DNA of 64,000 bases from Asticcacaulis sp. MM231. GTDB lineage: Bacteria; Pseudomonadota; Alphaproteobacteria; Caulobacterales; Caulobacteraceae. Position numbers and translations under genes: made by a program. Positions within the stretch are counted from its first letter, which is position 1; each line of letters opens with the position of its first letter. Below the pieces are notes generated by a model. It was not told where the DNA came from, searched no databases, and was given only the letters and a program-made list of their open reading frames with translations. The stretch lies in assembly GCF_964186625.1 (NCBI RefSeq), contig NZ_OZ075108.1:806001-870000 (forward strand), read 5' to 3'. Below, one piece after another: positions 8,346 to 18,977 of this stretch.

Positions 8346-8915
8346 TCAAATGGTTGAGGAAATCAGCGAGCCCGGCGCCAGTGTGTCCTCTGCCGCGTCA
8401 GGCGTTTTCAGCTTCTGACGATACTGTTCCAGGGTCACATAGGGCTGATGACCATGGGGATCGATGGCGTTGGCATTGAGGCTGAAATGCACGGCCTTGT
8501 CCTCTTCCGACAGGGTGTCGAAAAAGGCGGCCTGTGCGTCGTGTGGCGAGCTGTGGTCTTCGATGGCGCGCACCACGGCCTTGACCTCATCCTGTGAAAT
8601 GGCGGCTTCGCGCTGCGCCAGCTCACTGTTGGCGGTTAGCTCGCGGTAAAGACGGGCGCTGCGCGCATCTATGCCGCGCAACTCACCACTGGCGGCCATG
8701 CCGTTCAGCGCCTGCATGGCGGCCAGACGTTCTTCGAAGGTGTAGGTGCCCTGATCGTCGCTAAGCACGTTGGTCAGGCGGCGAAAGCGCGCGCGGTTGC
8801 GCGCGTGCATCGATTCCCAGGCTTCGGGCACGATCTTGTCTGGGGCATTGGCCACGGGCTCAATCGGCTGGGCTGGCAGCAAGGCATTGACGGACGGGAT
8901 GGCGGTTATCTTCAT
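8346..8915 (-). CDS. Hypothetical protein, possibly CtrA-controlled
   Basis: I do not recognise this 189-residue protein. It has no signal peptide or membrane segment. It is mostly helical, with a Pro-rich N-terminus (residues 5-30), a basic patch MHARNRARFRRL at about 36-47, and a charged helical body. The start at 8915 is supported by GAGG upstream; an in-frame ATG 12 codons earlier has no ribosome site. A TTAA-N7-TTAA sequence lies 65 bp upstream, the form of a CtrA box, so cell-cycle control is possible. The gene stands alone between the membrane protein and the IS-disrupted locus. Confidence 0.6.
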   Translation of the reverse strand: MKITAIPSVNALLPAQPIEPVANAPDKIVPEAWESMHARNRARFRRLTNVLSDDQGTYTFEERLAAMQALNGMAASGELRGIDARSARLYRELTANSELAQREAAISQDEVKAVVRAIEDHSSPHDAQAAFFDTLSEEDKAVHFSLNANAIDPHGHQPYVTLEQYRQKLKTPDAAEDTLAPGSLISSTI

Positions 8916-8979
8916 AGCCGACCTCACAATGAAAGGGCGCGGAATTTTCACTCCACGCCCTTAGCTTAGGCAATCACGC

Positions 8980-8994
8980 TTAAGGTCTTGTTAA
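8980..8994 (-). promoter_or_regulatory. Candidate CtrA-binding box
   Basis: TTAA-N7-TTAA occurs here (minus strand TTAACAAGACCTTAA), the consensus spacing for CtrA, the Caulobacterales cell-cycle regulator. It is 65 bp before the start of the 189-residue hypothetical gene. A match of this kind can arise by chance. Confidence 0.4.
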
Positions 8995-9023
8995 GGCGTT
9001 CAAAGAGGCTTCACGAACTAATT

Positions 9024-9161
9024 TCAAGATTTACCATGCGCCTTTAGCCATGCCTGTGTATTCGGTCCGGCATTGGCTTTGATTTGCTCCCAAACTACCT
9101 TTTCGAGTTTCGGCTGAGTGTTCAGGAGAAATATGGTCATTTCATCACTTAACATCGGTGT
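9024..9161 (-). pseudogene. 3' remnant of the IS-disrupted DUF6438/ankyrin-like gene
   Basis: The minus-strand frame here encodes TPMLSDEMTIFLL and about 32 more residues ending WLKAHGKS. It is the separated C-terminus of the gene whose 5' part lies at 10345-11575. Deleting the element and one TA copy joins the two pieces in frame (KTTF followed by TPMLSD) to give a protein of 456 residues. The remnant has no start signal of its own; the frame continues into the element only by chance. Confidence 0.8.
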
Positions 9162-9162
9162 A

Positions 9163-10341
9163 ATACCAGCCAACTTAAATATTGACGCACGCCCAATCTC
9201 TGTCGCCGATTGAGCGGATGCGGTCGGGATCGTTGACAAGGAAGTGCCAAGCGTTTGTGCAGGCCTCTGCGATTTCGTCGTAGGTATTCCAGACCAGAGC
9301 GCAAAGTTTGTTCTGCCTGAGATAGTCCCATACGTTCTCCATTGGGTTCAGTTCCGGTGAGTAGGCCGGCAGGGACAAGAGGGTGATGTTGTCCGGGACG
9401 ATCAGTTTCTTGCCGCGTTGATGCCAGCCGGCGCCGTCGCAGACCAGCAGAGCATGGGCGCCGGGGGCGACTTGGGTGCTGATTTCCTTCAGGTGCAGGT
9501 TCATGCCCCAGGTGTCGCAGCCGGGAATGATCATGGCCGCCCCGACGGCGCGGCGCGGACATATGGCGCCGAACAGATAAGTCGAGGTGTGTCGGTTATC
9601 GCGCATCATGCGCGGGCGCGAGCCGACTGGCGCCCAGATATAGGCGTGTCCGCCCTTCTGGCCGACCCTGGCTTCGTCCTGGAACCAGATTTCTATGGGA
9701 CCGGCGGGTGAGGCGTCCTTGAGCGCGGCTTTGACGAGGCTGGCGAAGTTTTTTTAAAAATTGCCTCAACCTCAGGGTCCTTTTGCGGATGAACCGGCCG
9801 CGGTTGCAGGCGCGTCAGACCCAGTTCGTGCAGCCATCGGCCGATCGTGTTTTCGTGCACTTCCACGGAAAACCTGCGGGCCACCTCGGCCCGCAGGTCG
9901 ACGCACCGCCAGCGCACCACCTGGTGGATCGCCGGATCGGGGCCTTGGATCACCACCTCGCGCAACTCGGCTTGCTGCGCCTCGGTCAGGGCCGGCCGCC
10001 GGCCGGGGGCAGGCAGTGATTTCAGCCCGTCGACGCCAAAGGCGTTGTAGCGATGCACCCAGTCGGCAAGGGTTTGCCGGTCCATCCCGTTCAGAGCAGC
10101 CGCCTCGCGACGCGAATAGCCGTCCAGAACCAGCGCCACCGCCAGAAGCCGCCGAATCTGAGCGCCATCCGAGCACCGTGCGCTAACGCCCCGAAGCGCC
10201 GCGCTCGTGTAGTCCGTCCGAGTAATCTTCAATGCCACGCCCATCAGATGTCTCCATCATGCGATTCGTTATCGACGCATTGATTCGGAATTCAATCGAC
10301 TTGGGAAGTCACAAGAGAGTCAGCATCAGCGAGGGCTGGTA
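9163..10341 (-). mobile_element. IS630-family insertion sequence
   Basis: The element is about 1.18 kb. Its ends are imperfect terminal inverted repeats beginning TACCAGCC: left from 9164 on the plus strand, right from 10341 on the minus strand, with 15 of the first 23 bases identical. It is flanked by TA at 9161-9162 and 10342-10343 (TAA on both sides if the outermost base is assigned otherwise), consistent with the TA target of IS630/Tc1-type elements. It carries one transposase in two overlapping frames. The insertion lies in the 3' part of a secreted-protein gene and appears recent, because precise removal restores that gene. Confidence 0.9.
9175..10244 (-). CDS. IS630-family transposase, two frames joined by -1 slippage
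   Basis: The first frame (10244-9693) carries the helix-turn-helix DNA-binding part, with YSRREAAALNGMDRQTLADW and a second HTH before the RPVHPQKDPE linker. The catalytic part is in the -1 frame (to 9175) and holds the DDE triad: Asp in WFQDEARVG, Asp in LVCDGAGWHQ, and Glu in SPELNPMENVW. The frames meet at a run of seven A (9755-9749 on the minus strand). Slippage there would give AIFKKNFA and one protein of about 356 residues. All three catalytic residues are present, so the enzyme may be active. Confidence 0.9.
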
Positions 10342-11575
10342 TAAATGTCGTTTTGGTAACCTCGGCATGATGCGCGATCAGCCAGGTGGCAAAAGGGATA
10401 TTTCCCTGATGCACGATATTGTCCAGCAAACTCCAGCCCGCACCGCCGCGGTCGTTAATGCCAGCGCCTGCGTCCAGAAGTTGCTCCGTTACCTTGATCA
10501 AATCATCAATATTTGCCGAATTGTCGGTATCCCAAAAGGACAGAGAATTCTCCTGTCCGACCACAGTAATGACGGGTATATCATTCATTTTAGTTAGTCC
10601 GTCCGACCCTTTTTTAGCATGGAAGACGAGGGGCGGATGATCCGACAGTAGCTTGGCTACCATCATCGGGGAGATATTGGCCGCGGCATGAGCCAGAGCA
10701 CGCGCGCTTTTGACAGGATCGGTTTGGCCGTCCGTAAGCAGTGCGCCACCAGCAATCAGTTTGTCTACAAAAACCATTCGATCGCTTTTTATGGCGGCAT
10801 CCAGCAGGGCTGTGTCCAGAAGGAAGTGGTTGGTAACAACATAATCCGCCGGCGCTCCCAAAGCGAGCAGAGCTTCGATGTCTGCGTCTGAATTAGCTGA
10901 TGATGCCGTCATGCGGATCAGCAGTTCACCACCTCTTTTTGATCGAAAATCGAAACCATTCTGTACCAATTGCGCGGTCGTTTCGCGGGAGAAGGTTCGC
11001 CACAAATCGCGCCTTGCCAATTCTGCAAGCTTATAGATGAGTTCGTCAGCCGCAGCAGGTACACCGTTCAGGCTGCCTGAGTCATAAATACGCAGGTTCT
11101 TAACTCTATTTTCGGTACTAATTTCAACGTCACGATAAACATCGTCAAGCGCCTCATTCATCCCCGGAAATCGTGCATCCTCTGGCATTGGGGCCGGACG
11201 ATAAACGTCAGACAAGGACCAGAAGTCTGCTTTTTCAGCCAGATTTAGCATGGCAGCGACTTGCTGAGGCGGGATATGGTAGGTCTGTGGCCCTAATATC
11301 CAGCCACCATCAAAGCGTGAAGGAATGTAGATGACGGTCCCTTCGCCCGTAATCGTCATAGTAAAAGGACCGTCTCCCGATCGTCTTCCATGGCTCTCCA
11401 ATTGGATTTGCACGAATGACAAATCGCCGTTTGGCCGCTCAACATTCTTTGCTGGTGGTACGTCATTCTTAACGGGCGATGGTGCCGTAGTGTCGGCAAT
11501 TGTTGAAATGTCCTGTGCATTTGCCGGAACAACGCCCAAGCACAACAACAGACCTATGAGTCCCAAATAACGCAA
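10292..11575 (-). CDS. Secreted DUF6438/ankyrin-like protein, truncated by IS630
   Basis: As it stands this frame encodes 427 residues: a signal peptide (cleavage near ANAQ), a DUF6438-like domain at about 45-190 with the MTITGEGTVIYIP strand pair, and a helical region at about 215-411 with ankyrin-like units such as LLDAAIKSDRMVFVDKLIAGG and LLDAGAGINDRGGAGWSLLD. Residues after KTTF are encoded by the element end and terminate within it. The native protein was probably 456 residues, with its last 45 now at 9024-9161. Loss of the last repeat may leave a partly functional protein. Function is unknown; DUF6438 proteins are usually secreted and of unknown role. Confidence 0.75.
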   Translation of the reverse strand: MRYLGLIGLLLCLGVVPANAQDISTIADTTAPSPVKNDVPPAKNVERPNGDLSFVQIQLESHGRRSGDGPFTMTITGEGTVIYIPSRFDGGWILGPQTYHIPPQQVAAMLNLAEKADFWSLSDVYRPAPMPEDARFPGMNEALDDVYRDVEISTENRVKNLRIYDSGSLNGVPAAADELIYKLAELARRDLWRTFSRETTAQLVQNGFDFRSKRGGELLIRMTASSANSDADIEALLALGAPADYVVTNHFLLDTALLDAAIKSDRMVFVDKLIAGGALLTDGQTDPVKSARALAHAAANISPMMVAKLLSDHPPLVFHAKKGSDGLTKMNDIPVITVVGQENSLSFWDTDNSANIDDLIKVTEQLLDAGAGINDRGGAGWSLLDNIVHQGNIPFATWLIAHHAEVTKTTFIPALADADSLVTSQVD

Positions 11576-11608
11576 AACTGCCCCCCAATTTTGTAATTGG
11601 AGGGCAGT
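11573..11608 (-). terminator. Rho-independent terminator after carB
   Basis: On the minus strand ACTGCCCTCCAATT (11608-11595) pairs with AATTGGGGGGCAGT (11590-11577), with a two-base mismatch, and is followed by TTTT. It starts 28 bases after the carB stop and overlaps the start of the next gene. Confidence 0.8.
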
Positions 11609-11636
11609 CTATCATGCTTGGCTCAGGTTGTGAAAC

Positions 11637-14939
<3,303 letters not shown>

Positions 14940-14960
14940 CGTTGTCTTTCGTACACAAGG

Positions 14961-14983
14961 CGCAAGCCGTCATGACGGTTGCG
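14961..14983. other. Palindrome upstream of carB
   Basis: CGCAAGCCGTCA at 14961-14972 is mirrored by TGACGGTTGCG at 14973-14983, with one extra G in the left arm and no spacer. It lies 21 bases before the carB start and no clear ribosome site separates them. It may be an operator or a leader hairpin. A second palindrome, GCGCCTG-A-CAGGCGC, is at 15026-15040. Confidence 0.5.
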
Positions 14984-15186
14984 CAAAATTAGAGCGGGCT
15001 GTGAATCTCACAGTCCGATGAAAACGCGCCTGACAGGCGCTGTATGTTTTATGGCTAAGCGGGTGCTTTAGAGGCTAAGGGCGGTCGTTGCAAGTCTTGA
15101 TGTTAAGAATCTCGGATCGATCCGCTAGGTGTGAAGTCCTGAAATAACGGGAAACACAATCGCCCCAAGACCACACGGAGGCGCAC

Positions 15187-15339
15187 ATGTCCTATCCTTA
15201 CGGATCAAGACGCTGGGCGTCGCGGGCTGTTGGAAAAACAGGGGCCGCGCGATCCTCAACCGGATCACACGGCCAGGATTACGTTTACGCCGTGACCTTG
15301 GCGTCGCGCATATACTGGGCGAAGCGCTCGAACAAATAG
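15187..15339 (+). CDS. Possible 50-residue small ORF opposite carA
   Basis: An ATG preceded by GGAGG with a 5-base gap opens a 50-codon frame rich in Ser, Arg and Gly. It lies on the plus strand in the carA-carB gap and runs 55 bases into the antisense of carA. I recognise no family, and no promoter is evident. The strong ribosome site is the only support, so this may be chance. Confidence 0.2.
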   Translation: MSYPYGSRRWASRAVGKTGAARSSTGSHGQDYVYAVTLASRIYWAKRSNK

Positions 15340-16460
15340 AGCGAATCGACCGGGCCGGGCGAGGCTTCCGGGTGGTGTTGAACCGAGAATACCGGCTTTC
15401 CGGTCATGGCGATGCCGCAGTTGGAACCGTCAAACAGCGATACGTGGGTCTCGACCACGCCTTCCGGCAGCGAGGCGGGGTCAACCGCGAAGCCATGGTT
15501 CATCGACACGATCTCGACCTTGCCGGTGGTGTCGTCCTTGACCGGATGGTTGGCGCCGTGGTGGCCCTGGCTCATCTTGATGGTCTTCGCGCCAAGAGCG
15601 AGCGCCAGCATCTGGTGGCCGAGGCAGATGCCGAACACCGGCGCGCCTGAAGCGACCAGTTTCTGGATCACCGGCACGGCGTACTCTCCGGTCGCGGCAG
15701 GATCGCCGGGGCCGTTCGACAGCAGGACGCCATCGGGCTTGCGGGCCAGGATGTCTTCCGCCGAGGTAGTGGCCGGCACGATGGTGACATCGGCGCCGGT
15801 ATCGATCAGGGCGCGCAGGATGTTCTGCTTGACGCCGTAGTCGATGACCACGACCTTGAATTCGTGCCTGGTGCCATCCTTGTAGCCTTCCGGCCATTGC
15901 CACAGGTCGGTGGTGTAGGTCGAGGATTGTGCCGAGGTGGCGGCGGGGGCGAGATCGAGACCACCGAGGCCGGCCCATTCGCGCGCCTGAGCCTTCAGGG
16001 CTTCAAGATCGAAAACGCCGGACGGGCTGTGGGCGATGATGCCGTGCGGCATGCCATGTTCGCGGATCTTCTTGGTCAGCGAGCGGGTATCGATGCCGGA
16101 AATGCCGACGACGCCGCGCGATGTCAGCCAGTCATTGAAGCTCATATCCGAGCGCCAGTTGGCCGGCGGGGTGGGGGCATCGCGGAAGATGGCGCCCTTG
16201 GCGGCGCGCTTGGGGTCATTACCGAGTTGCTCGACATCTTCTGAATTGACGCCGACATTGCCGATGTGGGGGAAGGTGAAAGCGACGATCTGTTCCATAT
16301 AGGAGGGATCGGTGAGAATTTCCTGATAGCCGGTCATGGCGGTGTTGAAGCAGACTTCGCCGAGCGCTTCGCCCGTGGCGCCGCAACCGAGGCCCTGATA
16401 GACCGTGCCGTCCGCCAGCACCAATACACCCGTGCAACCTTCCAAAAGCTCAGTTGTCAT
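15285..16460 (-). CDS. carA: Carbamoyl-phosphate synthase small subunit
   Basis: This 391-residue glutaminase subunit supplies ammonia to CarB. The N-terminal CarA domain (residues about 8-140) includes the [18 protein letters not shown] block. The class I glutamine amidotransferase domain follows, with the nucleophile Cys in GICLGHQ near residue 281 and the HPE triad part in [11 protein letters not shown] near residue 363. The start has a strong AAAGGAG ribosome site. It precedes carB on the same strand, and the two would be co-transcribed unless the long gap contains a promoter. Confidence 0.97.
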   Translation of the reverse strand: MTTELLEGCTGVLVLADGTVYQGLGCGATGEALGEVCFNTAMTGYQEILTDPSYMEQIVAFTFPHIGNVGVNSEDVEQLGNDPKRAAKGAIFRDAPTPPANWRSDMSFNDWLTSRGVVGISGIDTRSLTKKIREHGMPHGIIAHSPSGVFDLEALKAQAREWAGLGGLDLAPAATSAQSSTYTTDLWQWPEGYKDGTRHEFKVVVIDYGVKQNILRALIDTGADVTIVPATTSAEDILARKPDGVLLSNGPGDPAATGEYAVPVIQKLVASGAPVFGICLGHQMLALALGAKTIKMSQGHHGANHPVKDDTTGKVEIVSMNHGFAVDPASLPEGVVETHVSLFDGSNCGIAMTGKPVFSVQHHPEASPGPVDSLYLFERFAQYMRDAKVTA

Positions 16461-16693
16461 GGTGTATCATCTCCTTTGAGTCCTACTGCGGCGACCTTGC
16501 ACGCAAACGGCGGGACACATAGGGGCACAGGCGCGCAGGATCAAGTGTTAATTGACCTTAACGCATCACGAATGCGGCAGGTTTGTTAGCAGATGTTATC
16601 AGATGTGCGGTTCGCAGCGTGTATAACCTGCCTGTGATGGTTGACCCCGCCTTGCCGGATAGGGTCTAATTGGCGCATCCACGATCATCTATT

Positions 16694-18355
16694 ATGTCGC
16701 AGGAGCCTGAGCGCTTGGAAAGCATCACCCTATCGCTGTTTCTTTTGCTGGCCGTCGTGGTCAGCGGATGGCTGTCGCGCCTGTCACCCGTTTCGGTGCC
16801 GGTGCCGCTGGTCCAGATCGCGCTGGGCGCCGTCATCGCGCTGACCACAGGCGCGGCGGTCGATCTCAAGCCCGATGTCTTCTTCCTGCTCTTTTTACCG
16901 CCGCTGCTTTTTTATGACGGCTGGAAAATTCCCAAGGAAGGCCTGTTCCGCGACAAGGGCACCATCCTGCAACTGGCGCTGGGGCTCGTCGTCTTCACCG
17001 TGCTGGGCGTCGGTCTGCTGATCCACTGGCTTATTCCGGAGATGCCTTTGGGCGTGGCCTTCGCGCTGGCCGCCATTATTTCCCCCACCGACCCGATCGC
17101 CGTTTCGGCCATCGCCACCCGCGTGCCGATCCCTAAGCGCCTGATGCACATTCTCGAAGGCGAGGCCCTGCTCAACGATGCGTCCGGTCTGGTGTGCATG
17201 CGTTTTGCCGTCGCCGCCGTGTTGACCGGCAGCTTTTCGCTGGTCGATGCCGTGGGCACCTTCGCCTGGCTGGCCGTGGGCGGCATCGCCATCGGTATCG
17301 GCGTGACCTGGGTGATCACGCGTGCGAAAAACTTCATCGCCCGTCGCATCGGCGAAGATACCGGCTCTCAGGTGCTGATCAGCTTGCTCATTCCTTTTGG
17401 CGCCTATCTTCTGGCCGAACATTTTCACTGTTCCGGCATTCTGGCCGCCGTGGCCGCCGGTCTGACCATGAGCTATGCCGAGCAGAGCGGCCAGGCCCTG
17501 CCTGAAACGCGCGTGCGCCGCAACGCCGTGTGGGATACGATCCAGTTCACCGCCAACGGTGTTATCTTCGTGCTGCTGGGCGAACAATTGCCCAGCATCG
17601 CCGCGCGCGCAGCCCAGGTGGTGCATCTCACCGGCCATGACGATCCCCTGTGGCTGATAGCCTATGTGGTGACCATCAATGTGGCGCTGATCGTCTTGCG
17701 CTTTGCCTGGGTGTGGGTCGCCCTGCGCTTCACCTTGTTCCGCGCCGCCCGCAAGGGGGAGCCGGTGCAGAAGCCGAGCCTGCGGCTGATCGCGGCCACG
17801 TCGCTGGCCGGTGTGCGCGGCGCCATTACGCTGGCGGGTGTTCTGACCATTCCGTTCGTGCTGTCGGATGGCACCGCCTTTCCGGCGCGCACTCTTGTCA
17901 TCTTTTTGGCGGCGGCCGTTATTGTCGTGTCGCTTTTGCTCGCCAGCGTGGGGCTGCCCTTCCTGCTCAAAGACCTGAAGCTGCCGCCCGAACCCAAGGC
18001 GCAGGCCGAGGAGGACGAGGCGCGGCTGGAGGCGGCCAAGGCGGCGATCATAGCCATCGAACAGTTTCACAAGGCCCTGGGCTTGGGGCCGCGCGAAACC
18101 GATCTCTATGCCGATGCCGGTGCACGGGTGCTGGATTTCTATCGCCGGCGCGTCGAAAACCAGGCCCTGCACGGCGAGAACACGGCCCACCTGCGCAAGA
18201 TCGAGGAGATCGAACGCAAGCTGCGCCTGACCGGCATCCGGGCGGAGCGCGACACCTTCTACCATCTCAGCCGGTCACGCGCGCTCTCCGATGAGACCAT
18301 GCGCAAGCTGGTGCGCGAGGCCGATCTGGTGGAGGCGCGCCTGACCGGCGTTTAG
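16694..18355 (+). CDS. CPA1-family Na+/H+ antiporter
   Basis: This 553-residue membrane protein has about 12 transmembrane segments in its first 410 residues, then a cytoplasmic helical tail of about 130 residues. Conserved CPA1 features are LPPLLFYDGW, the ion-binding SPTDPIAV and EGEALLNDASGLV motifs, and GVRGAITLAG in a late segment. It exchanges Na+ or K+ for protons at the inner membrane, serving pH and salt homeostasis. A TTG start 8 codons earlier is also open; the ATG was preferred, although neither has a clear ribosome site. It is transcribed divergently from carA. Confidence 0.9.
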   Translation: MSQEPERLESITLSLFLLLAVVVSGWLSRLSPVSVPVPLVQIALGAVIALTTGAAVDLKPDVFFLLFLPPLLFYDGWKIPKEGLFRDKGTILQLALGLVVFTVLGVGLLIHWLIPEMPLGVAFALAAIISPTDPIAVSAIATRVPIPKRLMHILEGEALLNDASGLVCMRFAVAAVLTGSFSLVDAVGTFAWLAVGGIAIGIGVTWVITRAKNFIARRIGEDTGSQVLISLLIPFGAYLLAEHFHCSGILAAVAAGLTMSYAEQSGQALPETRVRRNAVWDTIQFTANGVIFVLLGEQLPSIAARAAQVVHLTGHDDPLWLIAYVVTINVALIVLRFAWVWVALRFTLFRAARKGEPVQKPSLRLIAATSLAGVRGAITLAGVLTIPFVLSDGTAFPARTLVIFLAAAVIVVSLLLASVGLPFLLKDLKLPPEPKAQAEEDEARLEAAKAAIIAIEQFHKALGLGPRETDLYADAGARVLDFYRRRVENQALHGENTAHLRKIEEIERKLRLTGIRAERDTFYHLSRSRALSDETMRKLVREADLVEARLTGV

Positions 18356-18393
18356 GCGCCAGGGCGATTGGCTATTGCCTCCGTGACCTGACG

Positions 18394-18804
18394 TCAGGCC
18401 TTGCCGTAGTTCAGCTCAAGCTCTTTGAAAAAGGCCTCTGACAGTTTGGCGAACTGCTGAGGGTTGAGGCGGATATCGTCGCCGGCCTTGAGGCTGAGAA
18501 TGGGACTCACCACTTCCTCCGACACCTTATGGTGATTGTGCAGGATCGAAGAGACGAGCGTCCGTACTTCCTTCAGCGCATCGCCCTCCAGCGCCGGATC
18601 GCGGTCGGCGAAATAGCGGTCCATGGCCAGGATCAGGTTGCGGAAAAAGGGCGGCTCAAAGGCATCGGTCGCCGCGCCCAGCGCGGCCTTGTCCTCGCCC
18701 ATCTCCGCCGCGATGCGAAAATCATGATAGGTCGAGAGTTGCAGGTCGATCTTCGCACGCGCTTCCGTGACATAGGCGGGGGGATAGCTTCGGGTGCTGG
18801 GCAT
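18394..18804 (-). CDS. Hypothetical protein
   Basis: I do not recognise this 136-residue protein. It has no signal peptide or membrane span and looks helical and mildly acidic, with the HNHHKVSEEVVSPIL segment near residue 88. The start at 18804 follows AAGGAA at a 6-base distance; an earlier in-frame ATG lacks such a site. It is convergent with the antiporter and divergent from the sensor kinase. Confidence 0.6.
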   Translation of the reverse strand: MPSTRSYPPAYVTEARAKIDLQLSTYHDFRIAAEMGEDKAALGAATDAFEPPFFRNLILAMDRYFADRDPALEGDALKEVRTLVSSILHNHHKVSEEVVSPILSLKAGDDIRLNPQQFAKLSEAFFKELELNYGKA

Positions 18805-18977
18805 GGCGGTTTCCTTGATAAGCTTCAACCCTACTCCGGTCGCAACGATGCCGCAAAGCCTATCCTTTTGCCAACCGGAAGCAGTTTCTTATTGATCCTT
18901 TATGTCGAACTGTCGTCAATCAGACGTGACCAGCGCTTGGCGACTGAGGGTGCGTGTATTTTAGGGGTCGGGCCTCT

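Noticed and set aside
16546..16562. TTAA-N6-TTAA near the carA promoter as a CtrA site
   Set aside because: The spacing is 6, not 7, so it does not fit the consensus.
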